From: Staphylococcus simiae
Lineage (GTDB): Bacteria > Bacillota > Bacilli > Staphylococcales > Staphylococcaceae
Direction of reading: 5' to 3'
DNA: 64,000 bases
NCBI RefSeq assembly: GCF_017357005.1
Contig: NZ_CP071589.1
Span: forward strand, 124,001-188,000
The notes beneath the pieces were generated by a model. It was not told the origin of the DNA and searched no databases. It saw only the letters and a list, made by a program, of their open reading frames with translations. The position numbers and the translations under genes are program-made. Positions 19,290 to 29,243 of this stretch are shown here, one piece after another; position 1 is the stretch's first letter; each line of letters opens with the position of its first letter.

Positions 19290-21254
19290 ATGAAAGTTTT
19301 TAAAGTAGTATTGGATTTTATTGTGGTGTTATTAGTTGCCCTTTTATTATTTATCTTTAGTTACAAAGAAAGTGAAAGTTATATTCCTAATGCTAAATAT
19401 ATAGTGAATATTAACAAATGGAACTATGAACACAGTAAAACAGATATATTTAAATCAATTGAACAATTTGCTAAGCAACAAGATATCTCTATTTATAAAG
19501 TGAGTCCGAGTATCAGTAAAGGGAATGTAGATAAGGATATTTATATATTTAATCCACTTAATAACATCAAAATACAGCCCTTCAATTCACAACTTGTCAA
19601 TCACTATTTAACAGATAAAGCATTACAACAACGTGATGTGCTAGGCGATTATTATATAATGTCGAGTCATTTTAATGAACAAGCGCTCAAAGACATGTTT
19701 CAAGATAAAGGGCTCAAGGCTCATATTACTAAAGTAAATACAGGACAAATAGCTTTAGAAGTTCTATTTGATACACAGTTAATTATACCTATTATAGCGA
19801 TTGCTATGATTTATGTCTTATATTATTTATATGATAAAAATAGAAACTTCAAACAGTATGCGATTCAAGCTTTACATGGTTATCAACTTCACCAGCTCAT
19901 TGCTCAAGGCTTTATACGTAAAAGTGGCTATTGGTTAATCATGATTATGAGCCAATTATTAGTAACCATCGTGACATTAATACTAACGACATTTAATGGC
20001 AATCTTTTAGTGTTTCTTCAAAGGTTGATTGTCTTAGATATGATATTGATACTATTTGTCATCGTCGCTTATATTTGGTCAGCAATATTATTACTTAATT
20101 TGAATATTGCGAGTATGATCAAAGGGAAACAACATTTTAAGACGATGCGCACGATTAATACTGTAGCGAAATGTATCGTATTAGTCTTATTGGCATTTGT
20201 TATTACTCAAAATTTAAATATCCTGTCAGATTTACAGAAAGTTAAATCAACAGAGAAATATTGGCATGTGGTAGATGATTATTATGCTGTTGAGTTGGCT
20301 CCTATTTTAGAAGATGAAGCAGCAATGAAATCTTCAATGGCTAACATACATAAGTTGATTCAAGATAATGAACGACATGGAAATGCACTATTAATTAAAA
20401 CAAAAAGTTTTTTAGCATCATCTCCTCAAAATTTTTCACCCTTTGATGGTAATGTCACCTTTGTTAATCCACAGTTTTGGAAATTATACAATCAAAAATA
20501 TCCACTAAATATTCCGTTAAATGATCAACCACAGCGCGTTGAAGCAATGATTCCGGCAAACCACAAAGTTGATTGGCACACAATTAACGCTGAGTATCAA
20601 GGTTGGTATCAAGATTTAAAAGCTAAAAATATGAGCAAGGGTTCAATCCGAGTAACGAAAGTTAAACAGCCAACCGATCTCTTTTCATTTGAGTATCGTA
20701 CTGTAGATTATTTTAAAAAGGTCAAATCGTCAGCGATTATCAATGTCACTGCAGATGATTTATGGGATGATTTCTACTATGCCACACTATCACAAGGTGG
20801 CTATCTATTTAAAGATTATGATGCTGTTAATGACAGTATAAAAAAATATAACTTGCAAAATAAGATCAGCGGTGTCACTAAAGTCAAAGATATTATTGAA
20901 CGTGATTACAGAGAAAATCAGCTTCAACTCATTGTGTTATCGTCATCAATGGTTTTCTTAATGATTGTGATAATTACTGTCGTACTATTTGATGTCAAAA
21001 TATATTTTGAGCAGCATAATAAAGTGATTGTGATGAAAAAGCTCTTTGGTTATAAACTTGTGCGTATACATTATCGCTATTTATTACTAAGTAACCTGTT
21101 ATTAATAATCGTATGGGGCATCTCCCACAATCTCATTAATAGTCCATATTTAAGTTGGTTATTTCTTACAACCTTAGTTATACAGCTATTCTTACAATGT
21201 TTCTATATGCGTTATTTAGAAAAACATTTCAATACAGTGATAAGGGAGTTGTAA
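19290..21254 (+). CDS. Bacteriocin-associated integral membrane protein (DUF1430 / lactococcin 972 immunity type)
   Basis: A 654-residue polytopic membrane protein. There is one hydrophobic helix at the N-terminus, an extracytoplasmic segment, three to four helices in the middle (about residues 160-310), a second large extracytoplasmic domain (about 320-540) and three helices at the C-terminus, a FtsX/MacB-like permease layout. With the following YxeA-like gene and ABC ATPase it forms the three-gene set normally found behind lactococcin 972 peptides, where it is thought to be a permease involved in immunity or export. The start is ATG at 19290 with GAGG 6 nt upstream; an in-frame ATG at 19263 lacks a ribosome site. 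Open throughout, although the bacteriocin gene before it is broken. Confidence 0.8.
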   Translation: MKVFKVVLDFIVVLLVALLLFIFSYKESESYIPNAKYIVNINKWNYEHSKTDIFKSIEQFAKQQDISIYKVSPSISKGNVDKDIYIFNPLNNIKIQPFNSQLVNHYLTDKALQQRDVLGDYYIMSSHFNEQALKDMFQDKGLKAHITKVNTGQIALEVLFDTQLIIPIIAIAMIYVLYYLYDKNRNFKQYAIQALHGYQLHQLIAQGFIRKSGYWLIMIMSQLLVTIVTLILTTFNGNLLVFLQRLIVLDMILILFVIVAYIWSAILLLNLNIASMIKGKQHFKTMRTINTVAKCIVLVLLAFVITQNLNILSDLQKVKSTEKYWHVVDDYYAVELAPILEDEAAMKSSMANIHKLIQDNERHGNALLIKTKSFLASSPQNFSPFDGNVTFVNPQFWKLYNQKYPLNIPLNDQPQRVEAMIPANHKVDWHTINAEYQGWYQDLKAKNMSKGSIRVTKVKQPTDLFSFEYRTVDYFKKVKSSAIINVTADDLWDDFYYATLSQGGYLFKDYDAVNDSIKKYNLQNKISGVTKVKDIIERDYRENQLQLIVLSSSMVFLMIVIITVVLFDVKIYFEQHNKVIVMKKLFGYKLVRIHYRYLLLSNLLLIIVWGISHNLINSPYLSWLFLTTLVIQLFLQCFYMRYLEKHFNTVIREL

Positions 21255-21259
21255 AGTTA

Positions 21260-21571
21260 ATGAAAACAGTATTTGCTGGCATATTAGCCATTATCGTAGT
21301 GATTTTTATTATCATGTATATTAACGTACCGTATATTGATCGCTTTAACCCATTTATAAAAATGGAAACACACTATGCAAAAGTACCAACCAAGACGCAA
21401 GATTATGAAGATATTACTATCTATGATAAAGATGGTGACAAGTTAGGATATACCTTAACATTTAATGGATTTGATCCAAGTCATGCATACGTTAAAGTAA
21501 CGCATAAAGGACGCTATGTTAAATCAATCACTTACATTGACAAATCACAGTTTCCTGAACAAGCGAGGTGA
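21260..21571 (+). CDS. YxeA-family (DUF1093) small secreted or membrane-anchored protein
   Basis: A 103-residue protein with one N-terminal hydrophobic helix (about residues 3-22) and a small extracytoplasmic domain containing YDKDGDKLGYTLTF, the conserved core of the YxeA/DUF1093 family. Such proteins commonly accompany lactococcin 972-type ABC transporters; their biochemical role is not established. The start ATG has AAGGGAG 11 nt upstream; a longer frame reaching back into the previous gene is ignored. Its stop overlaps the ribosome site of the ATPase gene, so the three genes are probably co-transcribed. Confidence 0.75.
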   Translation: MKTVFAGILAIIVVIFIIMYINVPYIDRFNPFIKMETHYAKVPTKTQDYEDITIYDKDGDKLGYTLTFNGFDPSHAYVKVTHKGRYVKSITYIDKSQFPEQAR

Positions 21572-21576
21572 TATAT

Positions 21577-22209
21577 ATGATTGAATTACAAGATATCACA
21601 CTTAATAAAGATGATAAGACCATTTTCAATCATTTAAATATAAAGTTCGACAAGGGTAAATCATATGCACTTATTGGTAAGAGTGGTTCAGGTAAATCGA
21701 CATTACTTAATCTAATCGCAGGTCTTGAAAAGAATAAGAAGCATCAAATTATGATAGATGGCAAGCTTCAAAAGTTTAATCATCAATTTTATAAAAATGA
21801 TTTAGGCTATCTGTTTCAAAATTATGGCTTGATCGATAATCTGTCAATTGATGCCAATTTGGATCTTGGTTTGGCTTTTAAAAAGATATCAAGACAACAG
21901 AAAAAAGCATTGAAATTAAAGTATCTAAAGGAATTTGGTCTAACTGCAGACAGTAAGCGTAAAGTACATACATTAAGTGGTGGGGAACAACAACGTGTAG
22001 CACTTATTCGCTTAATCCTAAAAGATCCTGCTATTATATTGGCGGACGAACCAACTGGCTCATTAGATCAGCAAACGGGTTTGCAAATTATGGATGCTTT
22101 ATTCAGTATGCTAACTAAAGATAAAGTGTTAATCATGGCAACACATGATATGACTTTAGCTGAACGTTGTGATGAAATAATTGACATTGAAAAATATAAA
22201 AAAATATAA
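21577..22209 (+). CDS. ABC transporter ATP-binding protein, lactococcin 972 export/immunity type
   Basis: A 210-residue ATPase of the MacB/LolD type. It has Walker A GKSGSGKST (about residues 35-43), Q-loop LFQNYG, signature LSGGEQQR (about 133-140), Walker B ILADEPTGSLD and the H-loop ATHDMTL. The start ATG follows GAGGTGA at 5-11 nt; an upstream GTG is part of that site. It should pair with the large permease two genes upstream to give a transporter for bacteriocin export or self-protection. It could also act as a general peptide-stress efflux pump, which may explain its survival after loss of the bacteriocin. Confidence 0.85.
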   Translation: MIELQDITLNKDDKTIFNHLNIKFDKGKSYALIGKSGSGKSTLLNLIAGLEKNKKHQIMIDGKLQKFNHQFYKNDLGYLFQNYGLIDNLSIDANLDLGLAFKKISRQQKKALKLKYLKEFGLTADSKRKVHTLSGGEQQRVALIRLILKDPAIILADEPTGSLDQQTGLQIMDALFSMLTKDKVLIMATHDMTLAERCDEIIDIEKYKKI

Positions 22210-22225
22210 CGCATGCATCAGTTTT

Positions 22226-22298
22226 AAAAGGTACTATTCCCTATTGAATTAGTACATAATTATGTTATTCATTAGTCCCAAAAATAGATAACCTTTTA
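22226..22298. repeat. Dispersed hairpin repeat, degenerate copy
   Basis: Flanked by AAAAGGT and ACCTTTT. It contains TACATAATTATGTTATTCATTAGTCC-like sequence (shortened here to its key parts TACATAATTAT and TTAGTCC) that aligns with the better copy at 22376-22447, only 80 bp away on the same strand. Confidence 0.5.
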
Positions 22299-22312
22299 AA
22301 ATGAATGAAAAT

Positions 22313-22355
22313 AAACCGAGATGGTCAACATTTATTGTGACTATCTCGGTTTTTA
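22313..22355. terminator. Bidirectional terminator between the ABC ATPase gene and brnQ
   Basis: AAACCGAGATGGTCA (22313-22327) pairs with TGACTATCTCGGTTT (22338-22352), one G-T wobble, 10-nt loop, followed by a T-run. Confidence 0.85.
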
Positions 22356-22375
22356 TATGTGTCATTGTATTAAAA

Positions 22376-22447
22376 GGGTTCGCTTCCAAATTGGACTGAT
22401 ACATAATTATTCACTTTTTATTGATCAGTCCTAAAAAACAGATAACC
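22376..22447 (-). repeat. Dispersed hairpin repeat, complete copy
   Basis: About 72 bp with inner arms GGACTGAT (22393-22400) and ATCAGTCC (22424-22431) and outer GGTT/AACC. The inverted sequence at 55320-55390 shares a 42-nt core with a single mismatch. Both copies lie downstream of genes or between convergent genes. There is no coding potential; it resembles a small MITE or REP-like unit. Confidence 0.7.
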
Positions 22448-22480
22448 ATTAAAGGTTAGTGTATCGTTGTACTAATTTAA

Positions 22481-23836
22481 TTATGTTGTTGGTGTTTGAC
22501 GATTTTTTACTTTATAGACAATAAAGCCGATAATAAAACCAATAATACTTGGAACTACCCAGCCCATGCCAATCGTTGATAATGGCAAATAGTGTTGACC
22601 AAAGCCAATCATTGATTTAGCAAATGCTGTTTGTGAAATAAATGTCGGACTTGCTTTCAAGCCATCTATGAAAGCTGCGAGTAAAGTAAAGAAAATAGTC
22701 CATTGGTAAACAATTTTAGCATGCTGAAATTTACTACTGAATAATGTTAAGACGATTAAGACAATTGCTAAAGGATACAAGAACATTAGTACGGGAATTG
22801 AGTACATAATAATCTTAGTTAAACCAACATTAGCAAATAAAAATGACACGAAACTGACAACAGTAGCAATCGCTAAATAATTTAATTTAGGAAATAGATG
22901 TTCAAATGTTTCTGAAAATGCCGTAATTAAACCTATTGCCGTTTTCAAACAAGCGACCATAACGATGAGTGAAAGGAGTACGATTCCATAATTTCCTAGG
23001 TAATATTGAGTGATTTGAGCTAAGGCAATACCACCATTGTCACTTATTTTAAAGTGTCCCATACTCAATGTTCCCATCATAGCTAATAGTGTATAAATCA
23101 CACCCATCATAATGATACTGATTGTACCAGATTTAATTGTTTCTTTAGCAATGTCGGTAGGATTTTCAATGCCTAACTTTTTAATAGTTGCGACAATAAT
23201 AATACCAAATGCTAATGAGGCAAGTGCGTCGAGCGTATTGTAACCATCTAAGAAACCATTGAATAAGGCGTTAGATTGATATTGTTTACTGACAGGTGCA
23301 TCGCTAATATTGCCAAGTGGATGAATAAAGACAAATAATAATATGATACCTAATAGTATTAAGAAAATTGGGTTCAAAAATTTGCCGATATATTCTAAAA
23401 TGCGTGATGGTTTACTTGCAAAGAACCATGCCACGATGAAAAATAGTAAACTAAAAATAAATAGATATAATGTCATTTGTTTAGCATCTAAGAATGGTGA
23501 AAATGCAATCTCAAACGATGTTGTTGCTAGTCTGGGTAAAGCGAAAAAGGGTCCGATGACAAGATACAGTGCAATCGTAAAAATATATGCATAAGTCTTA
23601 TTTACACGTGAAGCAATGTCAAATAAACCAGATGTTTTCGAAATACCTATAGCTATGATGCCTAAAAATGGTAATCCAATTGCGGTGATTAAAAAACCTA
23701 AGTTAGCAATGAGTACGTTAGAACCAGCAGCTTGGCCCATATGTATTGGAAAAATAAGATTACCAGCTCCAAAAAATAGTCCGAATAGCATTGATCCAAT
23801 AAAAATATTTTCTTTTAATGTTAGTTTCTTCTTCAT
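22481..23836 (-). CDS. brnQ: Branched-chain amino acid:cation symporter
   Basis: A 451-residue LIVCS-family carrier with about twelve hydrophobic helices that imports leucine, isoleucine and valine across the membrane. The N-terminus has [21 protein letters not shown] (key part [10 protein letters not shown], about residues 20-29), the family signature near helix 1. The start ATG has AAGGAG 13 nt upstream, a rather wide spacing. S. aureus has several brnQ paralogues; position next to rocD and the isochorismatase gene suggests the brnQ1 orthologue. No lesion is seen. Confidence 0.92.
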   Translation of the reverse strand: MKKKLTLKENIFIGSMLFGLFFGAGNLIFPIHMGQAAGSNVLIANLGFLITAIGLPFLGIIAIGISKTSGLFDIASRVNKTYAYIFTIALYLVIGPFFALPRLATTSFEIAFSPFLDAKQMTLYLFIFSLLFFIVAWFFASKPSRILEYIGKFLNPIFLILLGIILLFVFIHPLGNISDAPVSKQYQSNALFNGFLDGYNTLDALASLAFGIIIVATIKKLGIENPTDIAKETIKSGTISIIMMGVIYTLLAMMGTLSMGHFKISDNGGIALAQITQYYLGNYGIVLLSLIVMVACLKTAIGLITAFSETFEHLFPKLNYLAIATVVSFVSFLFANVGLTKIIMYSIPVLMFLYPLAIVLIVLTLFSSKFQHAKIVYQWTIFFTLLAAFIDGLKASPTFISQTAFAKSMIGFGQHYLPLSTIGMGWVVPSIIGFIIGFIVYKVKNRQTPTT

Positions 23837-24276
23837 GAATGTCGTTGTTCTCCTTTGTAGGACTTTTATAAGTATGCTTATAAAGATAATATCAAAGATT
23901 AAATAGCAATTGATATAATTTTTTTAAATTGGGCATAAAATATACAAACACATAAAGATACATCAGTAACTAAAATAGGATAATATAAACAGTTTTAATA
24001 TTTCAAGGGTTGTAAGTTAAAAGCGTACGCTAACAAACGAGAGATAACATTTTAACTATTTGGGCGACTATATTGTATATGATTAAGAAAATCATGTTGT
24101 CATACTTTTTCAGAGATATTTCATAGATAGACAATTATTGAAAAAGGGAAGGCGCAATGATGTTGTTAAAAATTGGTAATAAAAAACTACACTTACCATA
24201 GTCATCATGGTAAGTGCAGTTATTAAAATGATGAATGACGCTACTTAAATAGCTGCTAAGTAGAACAAGCCACTAT
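23837..24276. other. Promoter region of brnQ and downstream region of the isochorismatase-like gene
   Basis: 440 bp with no credible gene. The brnQ-proximal part is AT-rich; no clear operator was recognised. The far end carries the terminator at 24185-24221. Confidence 0.5.
24185..24221 (-). terminator. Terminator of the isochorismatase-like gene
   Basis: AACTACACTTACCA (24185-24198) pairs with TGGTAAGTGCAGTT (24208-24221), one mismatch; on the minus strand it is followed by a T-run. Confidence 0.8.
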
Positions 24277-24843
24277 CTAAGATATCTCCAAACGAGCGAT
24301 AAAGTCATCAGTTGTTAGCGTTTGTCCCATAATAGGGAAAATATAATTAATAGGGAAGTTGTGTGTCGTGTCATTTTGCGCAGACATCATATCAGTGATG
24401 AAATATTGATTGTAATTCAATTGAAAAGCATCACGTGCAGTTGAGTCAACACCAGCATGTGTTGCTACACCACCAAGGACGATGGTATCAATACCACGAC
24501 GACGTAATTGTAAATCTAAATCAGTACCGAAGAAAGAACTGAAATTACGTTTAGTTACGACATAGTCATCATCTCTTTTATCTAGTTGAGGATGAAATTG
24601 CGCGAAATCTGTTCCTTGCTTTGGTGGCAGAGGAATCATGGCATTCGGTTTTAATTCATCTTGACCATCATAAAAGTCAACATGTACAAAGGCAATGAAA
24701 CCATTCTGTTGTCTAAATATATTAATTAAACGATTGGCATTATTAATAATAGTGTCAACTGAATGTGGTGCATAATCGAGTTTGGTAATACCTTGTTGTA
24801 AATCAACAAGCACTAACGCAGTTTTATTAAAATTGATCGTCAC
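24277..24843 (-). CDS. Isochorismatase-family hydrolase
   Basis: A 188-residue alpha/beta hydrolase of the isochorismatase-like superfamily. The catalytic Asp is in LVDLQQG (about residues 12-18) and the Lys in VTKRNFSSFFGT (about 95-106). The usual nucleophilic Cys position reads ATHAGVDSTARDAF, so Gly replaces Cys, as in EntB-type isochorismatases rather than cysteine hydrolases. The cis-peptide motif before it (LGGVATH) is conserved. The start is GTG at 24843 with AAAGGA about 11 nt upstream. It is followed upstream by ipdC in the same orientation, but a 280-bp gap suggests its own promoter. The substrate is unknown. Confidence 0.8.
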   Translation of the reverse strand: MTINFNKTALVLVDLQQGITKLDYAPHSVDTIINNANRLINIFRQQNGFIAFVHVDFYDGQDELKPNAMIPLPPKQGTDFAQFHPQLDKRDDDYVVTKRNFSSFFGTDLDLQLRRRGIDTIVLGGVATHAGVDSTARDAFQLNYNQYFITDMMSAQNDTTHNFPINYIFPIMGQTLTTDDFIARLEIS

Positions 24844-24949
24844 AGGTCAGCGTCCTTTCTTTGTATAACTATTTTTAGTGTGTCAGTGGAACAGAACTAA
24901 TATTGTCATTCCAATCTTGCAAGGCTAACTTTAGGTGCAAAATGTTGTT

Positions 24950-24964
24950 TTATTATCATTATAC
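24950..24964. promoter_or_regulatory. Weak PerR-like palindrome upstream of the isochorismatase-like gene
   Basis: TTATTATCATTATAC matches 12 of 14 fixed positions of the PerR box TTATAATNATTATAA and overlaps a TATAAT on the minus strand that could be the -10 of the gene. AT-richness makes chance likely. Confidence 0.25.
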
Positions 24965-25124
24965 AAGACAGTAGCTACCCCATAGTGTATAAACTTTTGG
25001 TCTCAAGGTCAGCCGTAATGTATATCCATTTTCCACACGGTCAATCATTATAAACACATAGCTCTCAGAAAGCATTTGATGAGCTTGCTATCATGATAGT
25101 TCTTATTAGCCATTAGGTTTAATA

Positions 25125-26768
25125 TTATTTGTTTTGTTCTGAAAATGCTTTGGCGATGTCGATGAGTTTTTGTGGGGCATCTTCTACTGCCATTGTCACT
25201 TCAACAAAATGCATGACATCTGGGTGAGCATTAATACGATTAAATGTGTCTTGTAAGTCTTTGCTAGAAGACACATCGTGAACTTGGACATCTTTTCCTC
25301 CGAAGGCAGCAGGCAAGGCTTTATAATCCCACATGTGAATATCATTATAAGACTCATACATACCATGAATAAGACGTTCCACTGTGTAACCATCATTGTT
25401 AATGACAAAAATGACTGGGTTAATATGTTGCTTAATCATTGTTGATAGTGATTGTACGGTTAATTGTAGTGAACCATCACCGATTAGTAATATATTACGA
25501 CGCTGTTGGTCAGCAAGTTGACTACCTAACGTTGCAGGTAACGTATAGCCGATAGATCCCCATAAAGGCTGTCCAATGAAAATATTGTGTTGAGACAATG
25601 CTAAATCATAGGCACCAAAGAATGATGTGCCTTGTTCAGCAATGATAATATCATGTGGTTTCAAGAATGTTTGCATCATATCAAAATAACGTTGTTGCGT
25701 TAATGGCTCTGAATCTACATTATGGTGTTGTATTTCAGGACGTCGGTAACTAGGGAATGATGATGAGTTGTGATATGTTAAAGAACTTAATTGTCGAAGT
25801 AATGATGGCAATGGAATATCTTCTACTGTAACATCATCTATTTTAATGTATTTATGATTTAACATGATGACATCATTAATATCAAATTGATATGAGAAAC
25901 CAGCAGTTGCTGAATCGGTTAATTTGGCTCCAATATTTAAAATGAGGTCACTATTGTCGACATATTGGCGAACGTTGTCGTCAGCGATTTTACCATCATA
26001 AATTCCAAGATAATGTGCATTTTCTTCATTAAATGCACCTTTACCTAATGACAATTGCGCGACTGGTATATTGGTAGCATCAACGAAAGCTTCTAGTTCT
26101 TTATGCAAATGAAAGCTATTAATTTCATGTCCGGCGATAATGACGGGTTGTGAAGCGGATGCTAATTTAGTTGCTAATTGTTGAATATAACGAGAGGCAT
26201 CCACATCTTCTTGAGGTTGAAGGCTATAAGGTTCAATAATGTCAATTTCAGTTAAAGCAACATCAATCGGTAAATGAATGTGAACAGGACGACGTTCATT
26301 GATTGCAGCATCAATTAATCTAGGTATTTCTGTTGTTGCATTATCAGGCGTAATATAGCCTTGTGCTGTTGTAATATGAGCAAACATTTGACGATAAGCA
26401 TCAAATTTACCTTCACCTAAAGAATGGTGAACATATTTACCAGCTTGTTCTACTTGACGTGTAGGGGCACCAGTAATGGCAATCACCGGAACACGTTCAG
26501 CATAGGCACCAGCAATACCATTGACAGCACTTAATTCTCCGACACCAAATGTAGTAACTAGGGCAGCAAGTCCATTAATGCGAGCATAGCCATCTGCTGC
26601 ATAGCTGGCGTTTAACTCATTTGTATTACCCACCCAGTCCACGTGTGGGTTAGCGATAATATCATCTAGAAAAGCAAGATTGAAATCTCCAGGAACACCA
26701 AAAATTTTGTCGACACCAGCTCGATAAATAGTGTCTATTAAATAAGCTCCAATGCGTTGTTTAGTCAT
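25125..26768 (-). CDS. ipdC: Thiamine diphosphate-dependent indolepyruvate / 2-keto acid decarboxylase
   Basis: A 547-residue ThDP enzyme that decarboxylates 2-keto acids such as indolepyruvate or branched-chain keto acids to aldehydes. The N-terminal ThDP-activating Glu lies in WVGNTNELNASYAADGYAR (about residues 43-61), with HHSLGEGKF at about 113. The ThDP/Mg motif GDGSLQLTVQSLS...NN is at about 425-452. A central nucleotide-fold domain is present. The start ATG has AGGTGG 6-11 nt upstream. It occupies the same position next to ptsG as in S. aureus. A CcpA-type cre sits about 85 bp upstream, pointing to carbon control. Substrate preference is inferred from family only. Confidence 0.9.
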   Translation of the reverse strand: MTKQRIGAYLIDTIYRAGVDKIFGVPGDFNLAFLDDIIANPHVDWVGNTNELNASYAADGYARINGLAALVTTFGVGELSAVNGIAGAYAERVPVIAITGAPTRQVEQAGKYVHHSLGEGKFDAYRQMFAHITTAQGYITPDNATTEIPRLIDAAINERRPVHIHLPIDVALTEIDIIEPYSLQPQEDVDASRYIQQLATKLASASQPVIIAGHEINSFHLHKELEAFVDATNIPVAQLSLGKGAFNEENAHYLGIYDGKIADDNVRQYVDNSDLILNIGAKLTDSATAGFSYQFDINDVIMLNHKYIKIDDVTVEDIPLPSLLRQLSSLTYHNSSSFPSYRRPEIQHHNVDSEPLTQQRYFDMMQTFLKPHDIIIAEQGTSFFGAYDLALSQHNIFIGQPLWGSIGYTLPATLGSQLADQQRRNILLIGDGSLQLTVQSLSTMIKQHINPVIFVINNDGYTVERLIHGMYESYNDIHMWDYKALPAAFGGKDVQVHDVSSSKDLQDTFNRINAHPDVMHFVEVTMAVEDAPQKLIDIAKAFSEQNK

Positions 26769-26849
26769 AACAAAACCACCTTTTCTTAATATTTACATTT
26801 ATCATGATAGTCTCACTCATTATGTAAGGTCAAGTATATTGACTTTATT

Positions 26850-26864
26850 GTGTAAACGTTAACA
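26850..26864. promoter_or_regulatory. Candidate cre (CcpA) site upstream of ipdC
   Basis: GTGTAAACGTTAACA fits WTGNAANCGNWNNCW except for the first base. It lies upstream of a plausible minus-strand promoter (TTGACC, 18-bp spacer, TATCAT) for ipdC. Confidence 0.55.
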
Positions 26865-26940
26865 ACAGCGTATAATTAATTTTTTATAGGGGAAATATGG
26901 CATGCAAATGGTTTAGCATTATACTGAATTTAAAGTGAAA

Positions 26941-26973
26941 AGGCGTTAACCTAAATCGCTTAGGTTAACGCCT
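26941..26973 (-). terminator. Terminator of ptsG
   Basis: A perfect 14-bp stem AGGCGTTAACCTAA (26941-26954) with TTAGGTTAACGCCT (26960-26973) and a 5-nt loop, 20 bp after the ptsG stop. Confidence 0.85.
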
Positions 26974-26992
26974 ATATTGTTATATATTATAT

Positions 26993-29038
26993 TTATTTTG
27001 CTTCGAACAATTGATCGCCAAATGAAATGGAACCACTTTCGCCTTGTGTGAAATCAAGCTCAGTAATATTGCCTTGTGTAACAATAATAGGGGTAATATC
27101 ACTTGTAGCATTGTTACGAATATAGTCTAAATCGAAAGTCATTAGTACATCGCCTTGTTTTACTTCTTGTCCTTCTTCAACTTTTAAAGTGAAGCCTTCG
27201 CCATTTAATTTAACAGTATCTAGTCCTACATGAATTAATAATTCTAAACCGCTATCAGAAATTAAACCAATCGCATGTTTAGTTGGGAAAATCATTTGGA
27301 TTTTACCATTAAATGGTGCGTGAACTTCGCCAATTGTTGGTTTAATGGCAATACCATCACCCATCATTTTTTCACTGAACACTTGATCAGGAACATCGGC
27401 TAAAGGAATGATGTCACCAGATAATGGTGAATAAACGATATGACTTAAGCTACCAGCCGCATTAGCATCTTCATCAACGACAATAGCATCATCTTTATCA
27501 TCTGCTAAAGTAGTTGGATTTTTAACCACTTGACCATTAATAATTTGCTGCATTTCATGTTTAATTTGATCTGATTTCGGACCAAAGATAGCTTGCATAT
27601 TATTACCGACTTCAAGGACACCAGAAGCACCTAAGTCTTTTAGACCTGGAACATCAACTTTAGCTTTATCATTCACTTCCACGCGTAAACGAGTGATACA
27701 AGCATCTAAATGTTTAATATTAGCCTTACCACCCATAGCTTCAAGTACAGCATAAGGCAACTCTGTGGCAGAAGTTTGTGAGCTTTGTGATTGTTTATCT
27801 TCACGACCAGGTGTCTTGTATTTTAATTTGATAATACAGAATTTGAAAACGAAGTAATAAATCACTGCATAAACTAAGCCTACAGGAATGACTAGCCACC
27901 ATGCGGTCTTATTAGGTAAGACGCCTAGTAAGACGTAATCGATGAATCCACCTGAGAAAGTATAGCCTAAATGAACATCTAATAAATATAATGTTAAGAA
28001 TGATAAACCATCAAGTACAGCATGGATAAAGAATAATAGTGGTGCTACGAATAAGAATGAAAATTCTAATGGTTCAGTAATACCAGTTAAGAATGATGTT
28101 AAAGCAGCAGAACCCATTAAACCAGCAACAACTTTTTTATTTTCTGGTTTGGCAGTTTGATAAATCGCTAATGCTGCTGCAGGTAAACCGAACATCATAA
28201 CAGGGAATTCACCTTGCATAAATTTACCAGCTGTTAAATGCGCACCTTCACGAATTTGTTCGATGAAAATACGTTGGTCACCATGAATGATTTCTCCGGC
28301 TGCATTTTTCCAAGAGCCAAATTCGAACCAGAATGGTGCATGGAAGATATGGTGCAGACCAAATGGAATTAATAAACGTTTAATGAAACCAAATAAGAAT
28401 ACAGCCAAACCAGTGTTAGAATCTAATAAACCAGTACTGAATTCGTTTAAACCTGTTTGGATATATGGCCAAATATATGCCATAGGGAACGCTAAGATAA
28501 ATGATGTTGTTGCCATCATAATAGGTACAAAACGTTTACCGGCAAAGAAACCTAGATATGACGGTAAGTTAATGTTATAGAATTTGTTATAACACCAGGC
28601 GGCTAAAGCCCCGATGATAATACCACCGAAGACACCTGTTTGCAGCGTTGGGATACCTAAAATGCTAGCATATCCATTAGATGGGTCTCCGATACTTTTA
28701 GGTGTAACTTGTAAAAAATCACCCATCGTTTTATTTAAAACAATGTAACCTACAAATGCTGCGATGGCTGCAACACCATCACCGCCAGCTAAACCAATAG
28801 CGACACCGAGGGCAAAAATCATCGGTAAGTTATCAAAGATAATGCCACCAGCTCCGGTCATTAATTTTGCGACCATTTGAACGTCACCGTGTTGAATGAA
28901 AGGTAAGTAATGTTGTAATGATTCACCTTGCATGGCAGTACCGATAGCTAATAGTAATCCGGCTGCAGGTAAAATGGCAACAGGTAACATTAATGCTTTA
29001 CCAATACGTTGCAATTGACCAAACAATTTCTTTCTCAC
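26993..29038 (-). CDS. ptsG: Glucose-specific PTS enzyme IICBA
   Basis: Imports and phosphorylates glucose using phosphate passed from HPr. The 681-residue fusion has a membrane EIIC domain (about residues 1-415), an EIIB domain with the phospho-Cys in LDACITRLR (about 460), and an EIIA domain with the phospho-His in [10 protein letters not shown] (about 600). I choose GTG at 29038 with GGAGG 8 nt upstream; this yields the usual S. aureus length, while the longer frame to 29071 runs through the ribosome site. The leader contains a terminator/antiterminator structure of the GlcT type. Also called glcA. Confidence 0.95.
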   Translation of the reverse strand: MRKKLFGQLQRIGKALMLPVAILPAAGLLLAIGTAMQGESLQHYLPFIQHGDVQMVAKLMTGAGGIIFDNLPMIFALGVAIGLAGGDGVAAIAAFVGYIVLNKTMGDFLQVTPKSIGDPSNGYASILGIPTLQTGVFGGIIIGALAAWCYNKFYNINLPSYLGFFAGKRFVPIMMATTSFILAFPMAYIWPYIQTGLNEFSTGLLDSNTGLAVFLFGFIKRLLIPFGLHHIFHAPFWFEFGSWKNAAGEIIHGDQRIFIEQIREGAHLTAGKFMQGEFPVMMFGLPAAALAIYQTAKPENKKVVAGLMGSAALTSFLTGITEPLEFSFLFVAPLLFFIHAVLDGLSFLTLYLLDVHLGYTFSGGFIDYVLLGVLPNKTAWWLVIPVGLVYAVIYYFVFKFCIIKLKYKTPGREDKQSQSSQTSATELPYAVLEAMGGKANIKHLDACITRLRVEVNDKAKVDVPGLKDLGASGVLEVGNNMQAIFGPKSDQIKHEMQQIINGQVVKNPTTLADDKDDAIVVDEDANAAGSLSHIVYSPLSGDIIPLADVPDQVFSEKMMGDGIAIKPTIGEVHAPFNGKIQMIFPTKHAIGLISDSGLELLIHVGLDTVKLNGEGFTLKVEEGQEVKQGDVLMTFDLDYIRNNATSDITPIIVTQGNITELDFTQGESGSISFGDQLFEAK

Positions 29039-29176
29039 TTGTCTAACCTCCAAATAATATTGTCTTGGCATTCGAATAAGTAAGACTGAACATCACATTG
29101 ACAATACGATATGTATGAAAAATTATATTAGACGTTTCAGCCAGCGTTATTTGAAGCCTAATTGATAAGATTCAAT

Positions 29177-29243
29177 AAAAAAGCATGAGTAAATAAGCCG
29201 TATCCATAAATAATATACGTACACAGTACTTATTAACTCATGC
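29177..29243 (-). promoter_or_regulatory. Transcription attenuator with RNA antiterminator (GlcT-type RAT) in the ptsG leader
   Basis: On the minus strand GCATGAGTTAATAAG (29243-29229) pairs with CTTATTTACTCATGC (29197-29183), one mismatch, followed by a run of T. It lies about 140 nt upstream of the ptsG start. The layout matches staphylococcal glucose-PTS leaders, in which the antiterminator protein GlcT stabilises an alternative RNA hairpin overlapping the terminator. GlcT itself is not encoded in the window. Confidence 0.75.

Noticed and set aside
21155..21259. N-terminal extension of the YxeA-like protein
   Set aside because: It overlaps the previous gene by 100 bp and lacks a ribosome site; ATG 21260 gives the family length.
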